Assembly: GCA_964654015.1 (NCBI GenBank)
Contig: CAZZHQ010000015.1
Coordinates: 1 to 38,030 of the forward strand
From: JAUUZT01 sp964654015
GTDB lineage: Bacteria; Chloroflexota; Dehalococcoidia; GIF9; AB-539-J10
Direction: 5' to 3'
DNA length: 38,030 nucleotides
In this document: in pieces, positions 21,515 through 29,049 of the stretch
Layout: each line of letters begins with the position of its first letter
How positions within the stretch are numbered: position 1 is the first letter of the stretch
Notes under the pieces: model-generated
The model's input: only the letters and a program-made list of their open reading frames with translations
What the model was told of the DNA's origin: nothing
Databases searched by the model: none
Made by a program: the position numbers and the translations under genes

Positions 21515-23404
21515 ATGAGGAGGAAATGGTATAGCAGGCCAATTTTCTATCTGGAGAAAAGCATGACTATCCTGCTTGCCCTGGCGCTGCTGCTGTCGCT
21601 GGCTGTACTGGTAGTGCCAATGACAGGAACCGTAGAGGCACAAGAATTGCCTTCCGCGGTCTGGGTAGATGATGATTTCACCGCTGGCAGTTGCGGCGGA
21701 CATAGCTGGAACGTCACCGCCTTCAACACTACTCAGGGCGGGGTTGATGGAGTTGCCGACGGTGGCACAGTGCACGTGGCTGAAGGGGAATATACAGGTT
21801 TTTACATTGTAAAAAGAAGTGGTATAAGTGTTGTTGGCACAGAAGGGGTCATCGTTAATTATCCGCCTGCATATAAAGAAATTGTGCCTTACCTGGCCTG
21901 CATGGCTAGTTCGACAGATATCACCATCGAGAGCATTGAGTTCCAATGTCCTTTATTTGAACCTACAGCACCTTCAGGCTTCGGCGACTTTTTTCTACCT
22001 TTTATATTTCCAAGAGTAGCAGCAGGCATCGGTTGTTTTAACAGCACAGGAACTATCAGTTCCGTAACGGTGAGAGATATTGTAGCTCCGATACCTGAAG
22101 AAGTCCCTGTAGCCGGTATATTAGTCATGGGGGGATTTATCGAGGATACAGTGACCATCTCTGACAGCACCATCGAGAATTGCACCATAGGTGTCATGGT
22201 ATTTGCTGACCACGTAATTCTTGATAATTGCAGCATCAGCGGAGTAACAATGGAGGACTACGGAAGCTATGGGGTATTTGCCGAGCTGGCAATAGTGGAT
22301 ATGCTGAACTGCGAGATAAGCGGATACCGTGGAGGCTGGGAAGATCTTCTGTCCGCACCGGTAGGCTTTGGCCAACCAGACGGTACCTTCGGCAGCGGTG
22401 GGGTTATTACATTTATCGCTGGACTCAGAATGAATGGCTGTACTATCTCCGATAACGATGCCGGCATATTTGTTTTTACTACTGAATATTTCGACCTCTG
22501 GCAACCTGACGGCTCTAATTCCTACGCTATAGATAGGCTGCAGGTCAACCAGGACTCATTTACATTCGGCGTTCCATCACCTATTAGCTTCCTGACGACT
22601 ACTGTCAATCTAAACAATATCACCGGAAATACCTATTTCGGGATTGGCAATGCCTTTAACGAAACAACGATTGATGCCACCAACAACTGGTGGGGATCCG
22701 TTAATGGGCCAGAGGTACTTGGACCAGGGTTTAGCTATACCGGATACGATATCATGGCAGGGTTTGAAGGTAGCCTTGAGACCAGAGATACAGTAAGCGG
22801 CAACATAACTTACCAGCCCTGGCTAGGAGCGCCATTATCTCTGCCGGCAGTACACCATGAAAGCCTCGGGGCAGGTGAAGGGCAGGTGGTAGATGCTTTA
22901 GAGGAGGCTGATACCACTGTAACTATTACTACTACAGGAGATACAAATATCACCATTGCCCGCTATGAATCTCAGCCCTTTCCAGACAAGGAATTCCCTG
23001 ACGCACCGCTGGGTAAGTATATAGATATATACATCTCTAATCCTGAAGTAGTCAACTGGCCAATACATGTTGAGCTAAGCTATACTCATGCCGAGCTGGT
23101 CGCAGCCGGCGTGGAGGAGAGTTCACTGGGCTTTTATTATTACCATTCGTCCAATATAAGCCTGCAGCGCTGCTCAAGCACCGGTGTAAACACCGTATCT
23201 AATTTCATCTGGGCTAACCTGACAGAAACAGAAGCAGGCTCCCTTGCAGGGAGTCCTTTTGGAAGCGGTGGCGAGCCGTACACCATAGGCGGCGAGGCGT
23301 ATTCTGTGAATCAACTGAATCTGCTTATACCGTTGTTTGCTATCGGACTGGCAGCCATGTCTGGTGTCACTATAGCCTTGAAGCGGCGCAGGTCCGCCAG
23401 CTAG
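21515..23404 (+). CDS. Secreted right-handed beta-helix surface protein with C-terminal anchor
   Basis: The 629-residue protein has an N-terminal signal sequence (helix about 17-40, ILLALALLLSLAVLVVPMTG), then VWVDDDFTAG and GGTVHVAEGEYTGFYI, the usual entry to a parallel beta-helix of the pectate-lyase/NosD type. Repeated N-x-I/S-G-N turns (NCTIGVMVF, NCSISGVTM, GCTISDNDAGIFVF, NNITGNTYFG) and a closing NNWWGSVNGP segment fit the fold. A beta-rich domain follows (about 445-590), then a membrane helix LLIPLFAIGLAAMSGVTIAL and KRRRSAS, a surface-anchor tail. It may bind or process polysaccharide outside the cell, but catalytic residues are not evident. Start supported by AAGGAAGG. It stands alone. 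Confidence 0.78.
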   Translation: MRRKWYSRPIFYLEKSMTILLALALLLSLAVLVVPMTGTVEAQELPSAVWVDDDFTAGSCGGHSWNVTAFNTTQGGVDGVADGGTVHVAEGEYTGFYIVKRSGISVVGTEGVIVNYPPAYKEIVPYLACMASSTDITIESIEFQCPLFEPTAPSGFGDFFLPFIFPRVAAGIGCFNSTGTISSVTVRDIVAPIPEEVPVAGILVMGGFIEDTVTISDSTIENCTIGVMVFADHVILDNCSISGVTMEDYGSYGVFAELAIVDMLNCEISGYRGGWEDLLSAPVGFGQPDGTFGSGGVITFIAGLRMNGCTISDNDAGIFVFTTEYFDLWQPDGSNSYAIDRLQVNQDSFTFGVPSPISFLTTTVNLNNITGNTYFGIGNAFNETTIDATNNWWGSVNGPEVLGPGFSYTGYDIMAGFEGSLETRDTVSGNITYQPWLGAPLSLPAVHHESLGAGEGQVVDALEEADTTVTITTTGDTNITIARYESQPFPDKEFPDAPLGKYIDIYISNPEVVNWPIHVELSYTHAELVAAGVEESSLGFYYYHSSNISLQRCSSTGVNTVSNFIWANLTETEAGSLAGSPFGSGGEPYTIGGEAYSVNQLNLLIPLFAIGLAAMSGVTIALKRRRSAS

Positions 23405-23408
23405 CTGT

Positions 23409-23807
23409 TTACTGCACCAGACCCAGAGGAGCTACCTTTGCAATCAATTGGAAATGAACATCCCTTGTATAGACATCGCAGCCATTCTCCAAAGCGATTT
23501 GAGCCATATAGCAATCGGTAAGGCTCACATTATAACCTTTCCTTTTGAGCTTGTACGAAAGCAGGCCTGCATTTTTCCAGGTATCCTGTTGCTGCTCTAA
23601 CAGGTGAATCGTGCCGAATAACTCGTCGATAGCCGATAGCTCTCTCTCAGATTTTGCCCCCTGTATAAGCTCTGCCATTACCACAGCAGGTGCAAACACA
23701 GTTTCCGCCGACAGGTACTCGTCTACCCGTGTACCCAGATTCTCCGAAGAACCTCTAAAGTAGTCTATCCAGATGGAGGTATCTATCAATACCTTCTTAC
23801 CTTTCAC
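23409..23807 (-). CDS. vapC: VapC-type PIN-domain toxin
   Basis: A 132-residue PIN-domain ribonuclease. The acidic metal-binding residues are in place: D9 (VLIDTSIWIDYF), E46 (MAELIQG), D98 (SLTDCYMAQIA) and D116 (VYTRDVHF). VapC toxins cut structured RNAs such as tRNAs when free. Its start overlaps the end of the antitoxin gene by 11 bases, the normal coupling in vapBC operons. The gene ends four bases from the stop of the convergent surface protein, so the two transcripts run into each other. Confidence 0.9.
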   Translation of the reverse strand: MKGKKVLIDTSIWIDYFRGSSENLGTRVDEYLSAETVFAPAVVMAELIQGAKSERELSAIDELFGTIHLLEQQQDTWKNAGLLSYKLKRKGYNVSLTDCYMAQIALENGCDVYTRDVHFQLIAKVAPLGLVQ

Positions 23808-23994
23808 GATGCCTGATCTCCTCTGCGGTCAGATCAAATTCCAGGCTTCCCCTCAGTGCCTTTATCCTTTCTATCTTTTTCCTTCTTAAATAGTCACTTA
23901 TTGCCGTGGAAACAGCGCTGGCTTTTGAATTCGCACCAGTTTCTGTTAATAATTCATCCAGTTTTTCACCATCTATTGTTACTGTAGTACGCAT
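23797..23994 (-). CDS. vapB: VapB-type antitoxin
   Basis: A 65-residue protein. RTTVTIDGEKLDELLTETGA is a ribbon-helix-helix start of the DUF2191 type, followed by KASAVSTAISDYLRRKKIER as the second helix, and a C-terminal stretch LRGSLEFDLTAEEIRHRER that wraps the toxin. The ribosome-binding site GGAGGTG precedes the ATG. The promoter and a 28-base inverted repeat directly upstream (24013-24049) fit autorepression by the VapBC complex. Confidence 0.88.
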   Translation of the reverse strand: MRTTVTIDGEKLDELLTETGANSKASAVSTAISDYLRRKKIERIKALRGSLEFDLTAEEIRHRER

Positions 23995-24012
23995 TGTACA
24001 CCTCCAGATTAT

Positions 24013-24049
24013 TGTGCATTACTATATAATATATTGCACAGTATTTCAA
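24013..24049 (-). promoter_or_regulatory. Promoter and operator of vapBC
   Basis: On the minus strand TTGAAA (24044-24049), a 17-base spacer and TATAGT (24021-24026). Arms TGTGCA (24013-24018) and TGCACA (24035-24040) frame the -10 and most of the spacer, so bound repressor would block RNA polymerase. Confidence 0.65.
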
Positions 24050-24118
24050 GTAATACTAATGCTTTATATAGCACAACACTACATGGTAAGAGGCAGGAAG
24101 TAATTCCGCCAATGTTCT

Positions 24119-24245
24119 CTGTCATTGCGAGAAGCGATAGCGACGAAGCAATCTGGGAGGGGAGGTATCCTGGTAGACAGTCCGTGTCCATCCCAATTCG
24201 CCACCCGGATTGCCACGGGGTCTATGCCCCCTCGCAATGACAAAA
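24119..24245 (+). repeat. Long, self-complementary GTCATTGCGAG repeat
   Basis: Begins GTCATTGCGAGAAGCGATAG and ends CCCCTCGCAATGAC, so the two ends are inverted copies (GTCATTGCGAG/CTCGCAATGAC) 127 bases apart, with GAAGCAATCTGGG and CACCCGGATTGCC also inverted inside. It looks like a small non-coding element with terminal inverted repeats rather than a single hairpin. The rest of 24050-24319 has no gene. Confidence 0.7.
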
Positions 24246-24319
24246 GAGAAGGCAGAAACGACAACTAACCTTGCGATATAAATATCCCGCAGAAATAATT
24301 TATTATTTAATATATATTA

Positions 24320-24348
24320 TTGATATTATTTATCATTTGATATATTAT
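24320..24348 (+). promoter_or_regulatory. Promoter of the MqsR-like module, leaderless arrangement
   Basis: TTGATA (24320-24325), a 17-base spacer and TATTAT (24343-24348). The ATG at 24357 is eight bases past the -10, so transcription starts at or within two bases of the start codon. There is no ribosome-binding site. Confidence 0.6.
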
Positions 24349-24356
24349 ATGCAAAC

Positions 24357-24767
24357 ATGGCTGATAGAGAAACCGTAAAGGATTTCTTGCAACAGGTTAA
24401 AGAAACAATTACGAGTCCAATTGAAGGTTGCGACGGCTGGAGACTAGTCCGACGACCGGAAAATAATGATTGCATCTCGGCACTGGGCTTTAGCCCAAAT
24501 GACATAGCAAACACTATTCTTTCTCTCTCTGTAACAGACTATTGTGATGGTCCTTGCCATGACTATGACCAATCCGGGAATTTATGGATATTTGGAAAGA
24601 CCATAGAAGGAAAAGAAATATATATTAAACTGAAGCTTGCTTCTCTGAGCATCCTAAAGATGGTCAGAATAATCTCGTTTCACTTTGCTCGTGAATCATT
24701 AAATTACCCTCTAAAAGAGGAAACATTAAAGGAGGAACAAGAAAATGAAGGAGGTATCAGTCACTAA
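24357..24767 (+). CDS. MqsR-like toxin (RelE-fold mRNA interferase candidate)
   Basis: A 136-residue protein. ALGFSPNDIANTILSLSVTDY, then CDGPCHDYDQSGNLWIFGKT, EIYIKLKLASLSILKMVRI and SFHFARESLNYPLKEE follow the pattern of MqsR-family toxins, including the IYIKL strand and the C-terminal ISFH-x-A-x-x-x-x-x-YP segment. MqsR cleaves mRNA at GCU-type sites; this relative is divergent and its specificity is unknown. The toxin gene comes first, as in mqsRA, and overlaps the antitoxin gene by 23 bases. It is expected to be translated from a leaderless mRNA (see promoter at 24320). Confidence 0.75.
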   Translation: MADRETVKDFLQQVKETITSPIEGCDGWRLVRRPENNDCISALGFSPNDIANTILSLSVTDYCDGPCHDYDQSGNLWIFGKTIEGKEIYIKLKLASLSILKMVRIISFHFARESLNYPLKEETLKEEQENEGGISH

Positions 24768-25758
24768 GTGTCTATGCACCAACTGTGAAGAAGTAACCAC
24801 ATTCAAACGTGTAATCAAGGAGGAGTTTTTTTCCGTAAAGGGAGATGAAATCAAGGTTCATGCCGAATATTGCAAATGCGATAACTGCGGTGACGAAGTA
24901 TTTGCACCTGGAATAAATCCCGACCCATTTGGCCTTGCCTATAGGGAGTACCGCAAGAGGCACGGACTACTTCAACCTGAGTCTATTAAGTCATGGCGAA
25001 AGGCACAAAAACTTACCCAACATGAAATGGCTTCTTTGTTAGGACTGGGAATCGCAACACTCAATCGCTATGAAAACGGAGCTTTACAAAACGAATCCCA
25101 TGAGAGGTTGTTACGTCTGGCAATGAATCCCGCCAATTATCTAAAGCTGCTGGAAAATTCTCAACAGGTGATATCAGAGGCAAGAAAGAGAGAACTGCTG
25201 GAAGCTTTTAGAAAAACCGATGCTGTATCTCGTTCAGTTGACGACGCAATATTAATTTCCACAGGGAGCACAAAAACAGATGAACTCACTGGCTATAGCA
25301 AATTCAATCTCCTCAAACTATATAACGCCATACTCTTCTTCGCCAGGGAAGGCGTAGTAAAAACCAAGCTAAATAAATTGCTTTTTTATGCTGATTTCAA
25401 GCATTTCAAAGAATACACCGTATCAATCACTGGGGTGCAGTATATCCATCTAATATACGGTCCTGTACCCGATAACTATGAAATGTACTATGCCTCACTA
25501 CTATCCAGGAATTCTCTGCAGATCATCGAAGAGATTTATCCCAACGGCTATATAGGCGAAATCATAAAGGCTAACAAAGCACCAGATTTAGGTATATTTA
25601 GTACCAGCGAAATCCGTATTCTGGCTTCAGTTACTGAGGATTTTAAAGGCTACACTGCCAGGCAAATAAAAGAACGTTCACATAAAGAGGAAGGTTATCA
25701 AAATACAATCGATAGGCAAATGATTTCCTATAAATATGCCAGCCAACTAAGCTATTAA
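24745..25758 (+). CDS. MqsA-like antitoxin fused to a C-terminal Panacea domain
   Basis: A 337-residue protein in three parts. Residues 9-50 form a zinc-binding domain with C11xxC14 and C45xxC48 (CTNC and CDNC), as in MqsA/YgiT antitoxins. Residues about 81-130 form a helix-turn-helix (WRKAQKLTQHEMASLLGLG, TLNRYENG). Residues about 185-335 are a Panacea domain (FNLLKLYNAILFF, TKLNKLLFYADF, GVQYIHLIYGPVPDNY). Classic MqsA stops after the helix-turn-helix at about 130 residues, so this is a fusion in which Panacea may do the neutralising while the first parts repress transcription. The start has GGAGGAA upstream and lies inside the end of the toxin gene. Composition is A+T-rich. Confidence 0.85.
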   Translation: MKEVSVTKCLCTNCEEVTTFKRVIKEEFFSVKGDEIKVHAEYCKCDNCGDEVFAPGINPDPFGLAYREYRKRHGLLQPESIKSWRKAQKLTQHEMASLLGLGIATLNRYENGALQNESHERLLRLAMNPANYLKLLENSQQVISEARKRELLEAFRKTDAVSRSVDDAILISTGSTKTDELTGYSKFNLLKLYNAILFFAREGVVKTKLNKLLFYADFKHFKEYTVSITGVQYIHLIYGPVPDNYEMYYASLLSRNSLQIIEEIYPNGYIGEIIKANKAPDLGIFSTSEIRILASVTEDFKGYTARQIKERSHKEEGYQNTIDRQMISYKYASQLSY

Positions 25759-25786
25759 GAGAAGAAACCCGCTCCCATACTCAGTC

Positions 25787-27388
25787 TTACACCTCTTCGA
25801 GTTCCAGTATGCGGTCAACACGGAAGGTTCTCTCTGCATTCCGCTTCAGGCAGAATGCCTGCATGCCCAGGAAAACCCTACCCTGGTACTCCATATCATC
25901 AACCATGCGGGGAATAACCGTCCTGCTGCTTTTCTCGTCGTTGGGTCTGAGATAAACCATCTTCAACTTCGCCTTATTCCCAATCGCTTTCTTGATTATT
26001 TCAACCTTATCATCTACCGAACAGGACTGCGCTGACTTGTTATACTGGTACTTCGTCAGGAACTTCACCACCCGATAATCCGTCCAGATGTGTTTCTTCA
26101 GGACAGGCTTCCTCAATACAATGCCCTCCAGCGTGGTACACCTGCTCAACGCCACGTACATCTGCCCGTAAGAAAACGTTCCTTTGCCGATATCAATTAT
26201 CACCCTATTGAACGTCTTCCCCTGGCTCTTGTGGATTGTTACCGCCCAGGCCAGCATCAACGGATACTGACTGAACTTGCCGACGGTCTCCGACTGTAAT
26301 TGCCCTTCCTCGACGTAAAATTTATATATTTCCCACGTATAGGGGCTAATCTTTACCTCCGTACCTTCAGTCAATTCCGCAATGATGACCGTTTCTCCAT
26401 TCTCATCAACAGTCATGCCGCTGATTTTTCCGATGCTTCCATTTACCCAGCGACTCTCAGTGTCGTTGTTGACCATCATGATTTGCGCCCCAACCTTGAT
26501 CTGAAGCGCCTTCGCCGTAGGCAGATATTTATCGTCGAATTCTCCTTCAATCTTTGCGGTAAAGGTCGAGGCTCTCCCCTCCAGTTCCTCCAGTCGCTGG
26601 CTGTTAATCTCTCCCGCCAGTTTATTTGTTGTCGTCATATATATATAGAAATCATCGGGAGGAGGCTCAAACTGGGGCATATACCTCCGACTGAGCAGCT
26701 TCAATCCTTCCTCGGCAATGGTGTTATTCCGAATAGAGTTAAGCAGGTCCAGGAACTGCCCCTCATGCTGGCGGTAGACTTTCTCCAGCTCTATAAACTC
26801 CATCTCCAGGGAAGCAAACACATTAGCGCTGTAAAAGTAAGGGGTCTCGTAAAGCTCCTTGAGAACTGCCTTTTCAGTTTCCGTCACTACCGGAGGCAAC
26901 TGGTAAAGATCACCAAAGAAAATCATTTGAATGCCCCCGAAGGGAAGCTTTCTGTCAGGCCCGTTAAGCCGTAGAAATTTGTCTACGCAGTCGAGCAAGT
27001 CTGCTCGCACCATGGAGATTTCGTCAATGACAATCGCATCGAGCTTCTTGTAGATATTGTTAGTTTCGTCGCTGTAACGAATTCTCCTCACCTTGTCAAG
27101 GGTGATATTGGTCCTGAAGCCGAAGAAGGAATGGATGGTCTGCCCTTTTACATTAAGGGCAGCCACCCCGGTAGGAGCCAGCACAGCGATGGTCTTTTTA
27201 GTAACATTACGGAAATAGCTCAACAGTGTCGATTTGCCTGTTCCCGCTCGCCCGGTGATGAAAACGCCCCTGCTGCCCTGTTCCATCAATTCCAGGGCTT
27301 GTACAAATCTGTCGTTCAACTCTATGCGGGGAGTCTTGATCTTCCTTTTGACCGCTTTCCTTATAGTGGCTTTTGCTGTCTTGCTCAT
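25787..27388 (-). CDS. PIF1-like DNA helicase with a C-terminal WYL-like domain
   Basis: A 533-residue superfamily 1 helicase. Walker A GRAGTGKS lies at 46-53, Walker B VIDEISM near 120-126, FGDLYQLPPV (motif III) near 158, VYRQHEGQF (motif IV) near 204 and the motif V/VI segments VTIHKSQGKTF and YVALSRCT near 383 and 412. These define the PIF1/RecD2 group that unwinds DNA 5'-to-3', in particular G-quadruplex and R-loop structures. The last 70 residues (KAKLKMVYLRPNDEKSSRTV, PRMVDDMEYQGRVFLGMQAF, RTFRVDRILELE) match a WYL fold, known as a ligand- or nucleic-acid-binding regulator. No strong ribosome-binding site before the ATG. It faces the MqsR module tail to tail. Confidence 0.88.
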   Translation of the reverse strand: MSKTAKATIRKAVKRKIKTPRIELNDRFVQALELMEQGSRGVFITGRAGTGKSTLLSYFRNVTKKTIAVLAPTGVAALNVKGQTIHSFFGFRTNITLDKVRRIRYSDETNNIYKKLDAIVIDEISMVRADLLDCVDKFLRLNGPDRKLPFGGIQMIFFGDLYQLPPVVTETEKAVLKELYETPYFYSANVFASLEMEFIELEKVYRQHEGQFLDLLNSIRNNTIAEEGLKLLSRRYMPQFEPPPDDFYIYMTTTNKLAGEINSQRLEELEGRASTFTAKIEGEFDDKYLPTAKALQIKVGAQIMMVNNDTESRWVNGSIGKISGMTVDENGETVIIAELTEGTEVKISPYTWEIYKFYVEEGQLQSETVGKFSQYPLMLAWAVTIHKSQGKTFNRVIIDIGKGTFSYGQMYVALSRCTTLEGIVLRKPVLKKHIWTDYRVVKFLTKYQYNKSAQSCSVDDKVEIIKKAIGNKAKLKMVYLRPNDEKSSRTVIPRMVDDMEYQGRVFLGMQAFCLKRNAERTFRVDRILELEEV

Positions 27389-27515
27389 TTACCCAAATGG
27401 TACCCTGAACGAGGGCCTGTTTCAATAAGCAGACAGGAATTACCAGATAAAAAGCATTCATTCAGTACGCCGTCAGCATTATTTCTGCTTCTCCCACACT
27501 GCCATTCCTATGGAA

Positions 27516-27661
27516 CACCCTCCACCTTGTCATCCTCGAGGGAGCATTAGCGACCGAAGGATCTTCCTGGTACGATAAAAAATGGTAAGATTCTTCGCTT
27601 CACTCAGAATGACAACCTGCATTGTTATCCTTGAGAAGCACGAGCGACGAGGCAACCTGGT
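27516..27661 (+). repeat. Direct repeat bracketing the restriction-modification module, left copy
   Basis: Starts CACCCTCCACCTTGTCATCC, includes GAGGGAGCATTAGCGACCG and GATTCTTCGCTTCACTCAG, and ends TTGTTATCCTTGAGAAGCAC followed by GAGCGACGAGGCAACCTGGT. Matches 30111-30255 almost throughout (offset 2594-2595), except for a variable 20-base stretch in the middle. It combines a GTCATCCTCGAGG element with a TTATCCTTGAG element. The rest of 27389-27741 carries only a short palindrome ACCAATTTTTGGT at 27681-27693. Confidence 0.85.
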
Positions 27662-27741
27662 TCAAACAGATTATATTGATACCAATTTTTGGTGAAAAGT
27701 GTTACATTTCTAATAATCGATGATCTGTAGATTGAATAATT

Positions 27742-27990
27742 ATGAATGAACTTTGGTCAAAACAAAAAGAACTTGATTTCTTCAATGGAGCACGGCAGTT
27801 CGCTGGTCCTGAAAAACTTTTCTACCTGGGAGACGATTCACGTTATTATGCCTACTGGCCAAAATCTTACCACGGTACTAAATCAACATTACAAAGCAGA
27901 AATTCTTTAATTGGTAATTATACTGAAAAAATTGATCACCTCTTGCATGCAGGTATTATTCAGGGATTCTGGTCTGTGAATTCAAATTGA
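27742..27990 (+). CDS. Short hypothetical protein at the head of the restriction-modification block, possibly truncated
   Basis: An 82-residue protein: MNELWSKQKELDFFNGARQF, AGPEKLFYLGDDSRYYAYWP, then KSTLQSRNSLIGNYTEKI and a divergent end. The middle reads like the N-terminal part of a longer DNA-modification or restriction protein, and the sequence becomes dissimilar in character after TEK, which suggests a truncation, but I could not confirm it and no downstream frame continues. A+T-rich, no strong ribosome-binding site. Function unknown; the location suggests a restriction accessory or remnant. Confidence 0.45.
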   Translation: MNELWSKQKELDFFNGARQFAGPEKLFYLGDDSRYYAYWPKSYHGTKSTLQSRNSLIGNYTEKIDHLLHAGIIQGFWSVNSN

Positions 27991-28006
27991 GCTTGGAGCA
28001 GAAATA

Positions 28007-28198
28007 ATGAAACCGAAAAAGTTTGAAGTAAAAATATACTACTCAAGCTTTTGCACTTATCAGATTGAAGCAAAAAATGATGCAGAAGCAATTATACAAG
28101 CCAGGAATCGGCAAATTGATAATATTGAGTTATTATCTAACCTTAAAAATTGGAAAGAAGCTGATACAGTGGAATTAAATGACTATGGAAACTGTTGA
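28007..28198 (+). CDS. Small hypothetical protein in the restriction-modification operon
   Basis: A 63-residue protein with GGAGCAG before the ATG. KKFEVKIYYSSFCTYQIEAK then NDAEAIIQARN form a beta-beta-alpha unit that resembles small DpnD/PcfM-like domains (a strand pair followed by an A-x-x-x-EAI-x-A helix), without certainty. It overlaps the HNH endonuclease gene by 20 bases, so the two are coupled. Probably an accessory protein of the restriction system; this is inference from position. Confidence 0.5.
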   Translation: MKPKKFEVKIYYSSFCTYQIEAKNDAEAIIQARNRQIDNIELLSNLKNWKEADTVELNDYGNC

Positions 28199-29027
28199 AA
28201 GTAAATTGCCCTTTAATTACAAAACAATTAGGGTAACACAAAGCCGAATAAATAAAGGTCTTTTAGCTATTCCTGTTTCTTTAATTGATTATTTTCCAAA
28301 AAGCAAAAATAGAATCTATGTGGTTTTTGACAGGGATAAGGAAGCTATTTTGAAAAACTTTACTCCATATTCGAGCAGTAGCAGAGAAAGTAGAATTGGA
28401 GGAATGAATAGTTTTTATAAAGATTTTAAGGTCCAGGATGGCGATGAACTTGTAATTCAGATTCTGGACAATGGCAGATACCAAATATTTACAGAAAAAC
28501 AGTTTGAAAACAAGATCGCAAAGATTGAAGAGGAACTGGATAAATCTAAAGATGAAGTAGAAGCTGGTTCAAAGCTTCACCAAATATCAACCATTACAAA
28601 TTACGGGTTTGAGGAAACACTACTTAGTGAATTTTACAGACTTTCAAAAAAGGAAATTAGCAAAAGGATATCTAAACCAAGCGTAAGTAAAGCAAAAACG
28701 AGTGTTCTTGCTCCTATAAGGACGATTTTATCTACGATTTACGATGGCAAGTGCCAAATTTCTGGATTTGGATTTTTAATGAAAACTGGCAAACCTTACT
28801 TCGAAATCCATCACATAAAACCTGATTTAGGGGATCATTTGAAAAATCTTTTAGTTGTCAGTCCCAACGTTCATGCTCAATTTACTTATGCAAATCTTGA
28901 AGAGTTTTTTGATGACCAAGGATGGTTAAGGCGCGTAAAATTCAATAACGATGAATTCATTGTAAATCAAATCATTGATAGTATCCCGATAAAATATAAA
29001 AAGGAAATTCATTATCAATTTAATTAG
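28179..29027 (+). CDS. HNH-type type II restriction endonuclease candidate
   Basis: A 282-residue protein. The N-terminal 100 residues (YKTIRVTQSRINKGLLAIPV, NRIYVVFDRDKEAILKNF, VQDGDELVIQIL) look like a B3/EcoRII-N-type DNA-binding barrel. A coiled coil follows (about 105-130), and then a C-terminal nuclease: CQISGF at 192, FEIHHIKP at 209-216 with the tandem histidines, GDHLKNLLVVSPNVHAQF at 218-235 with the N and second H of an HNH site. Arrangement of specificity domain plus HNH is common in type II restriction enzymes. It lies 22 bases upstream of a DNA methyltransferase gene. The whole block is A+T-rich compared with its neighbours. Confidence 0.8.
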   Translation: MTMETVESKLPFNYKTIRVTQSRINKGLLAIPVSLIDYFPKSKNRIYVVFDRDKEAILKNFTPYSSSSRESRIGGMNSFYKDFKVQDGDELVIQILDNGRYQIFTEKQFENKIAKIEEELDKSKDEVEAGSKLHQISTITNYGFEETLLSEFYRLSKKEISKRISKPSVSKAKTSVLAPIRTILSTIYDGKCQISGFGFLMKTGKPYFEIHHIKPDLGDHLKNLLVVSPNVHAQFTYANLEEFFDDQGWLRRVKFNNDEFIVNQIIDSIPIKYKKEIHYQFN

Positions 29028-29049
29028 TTAGGAGGAAAACTCAAAACAA

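Noticed and set aside
26300..26974. Plus-strand open frame of 224 codons over the helicase gene
   Set aside because: Antisense shadow of the PIF1-like gene with no protein-like features.
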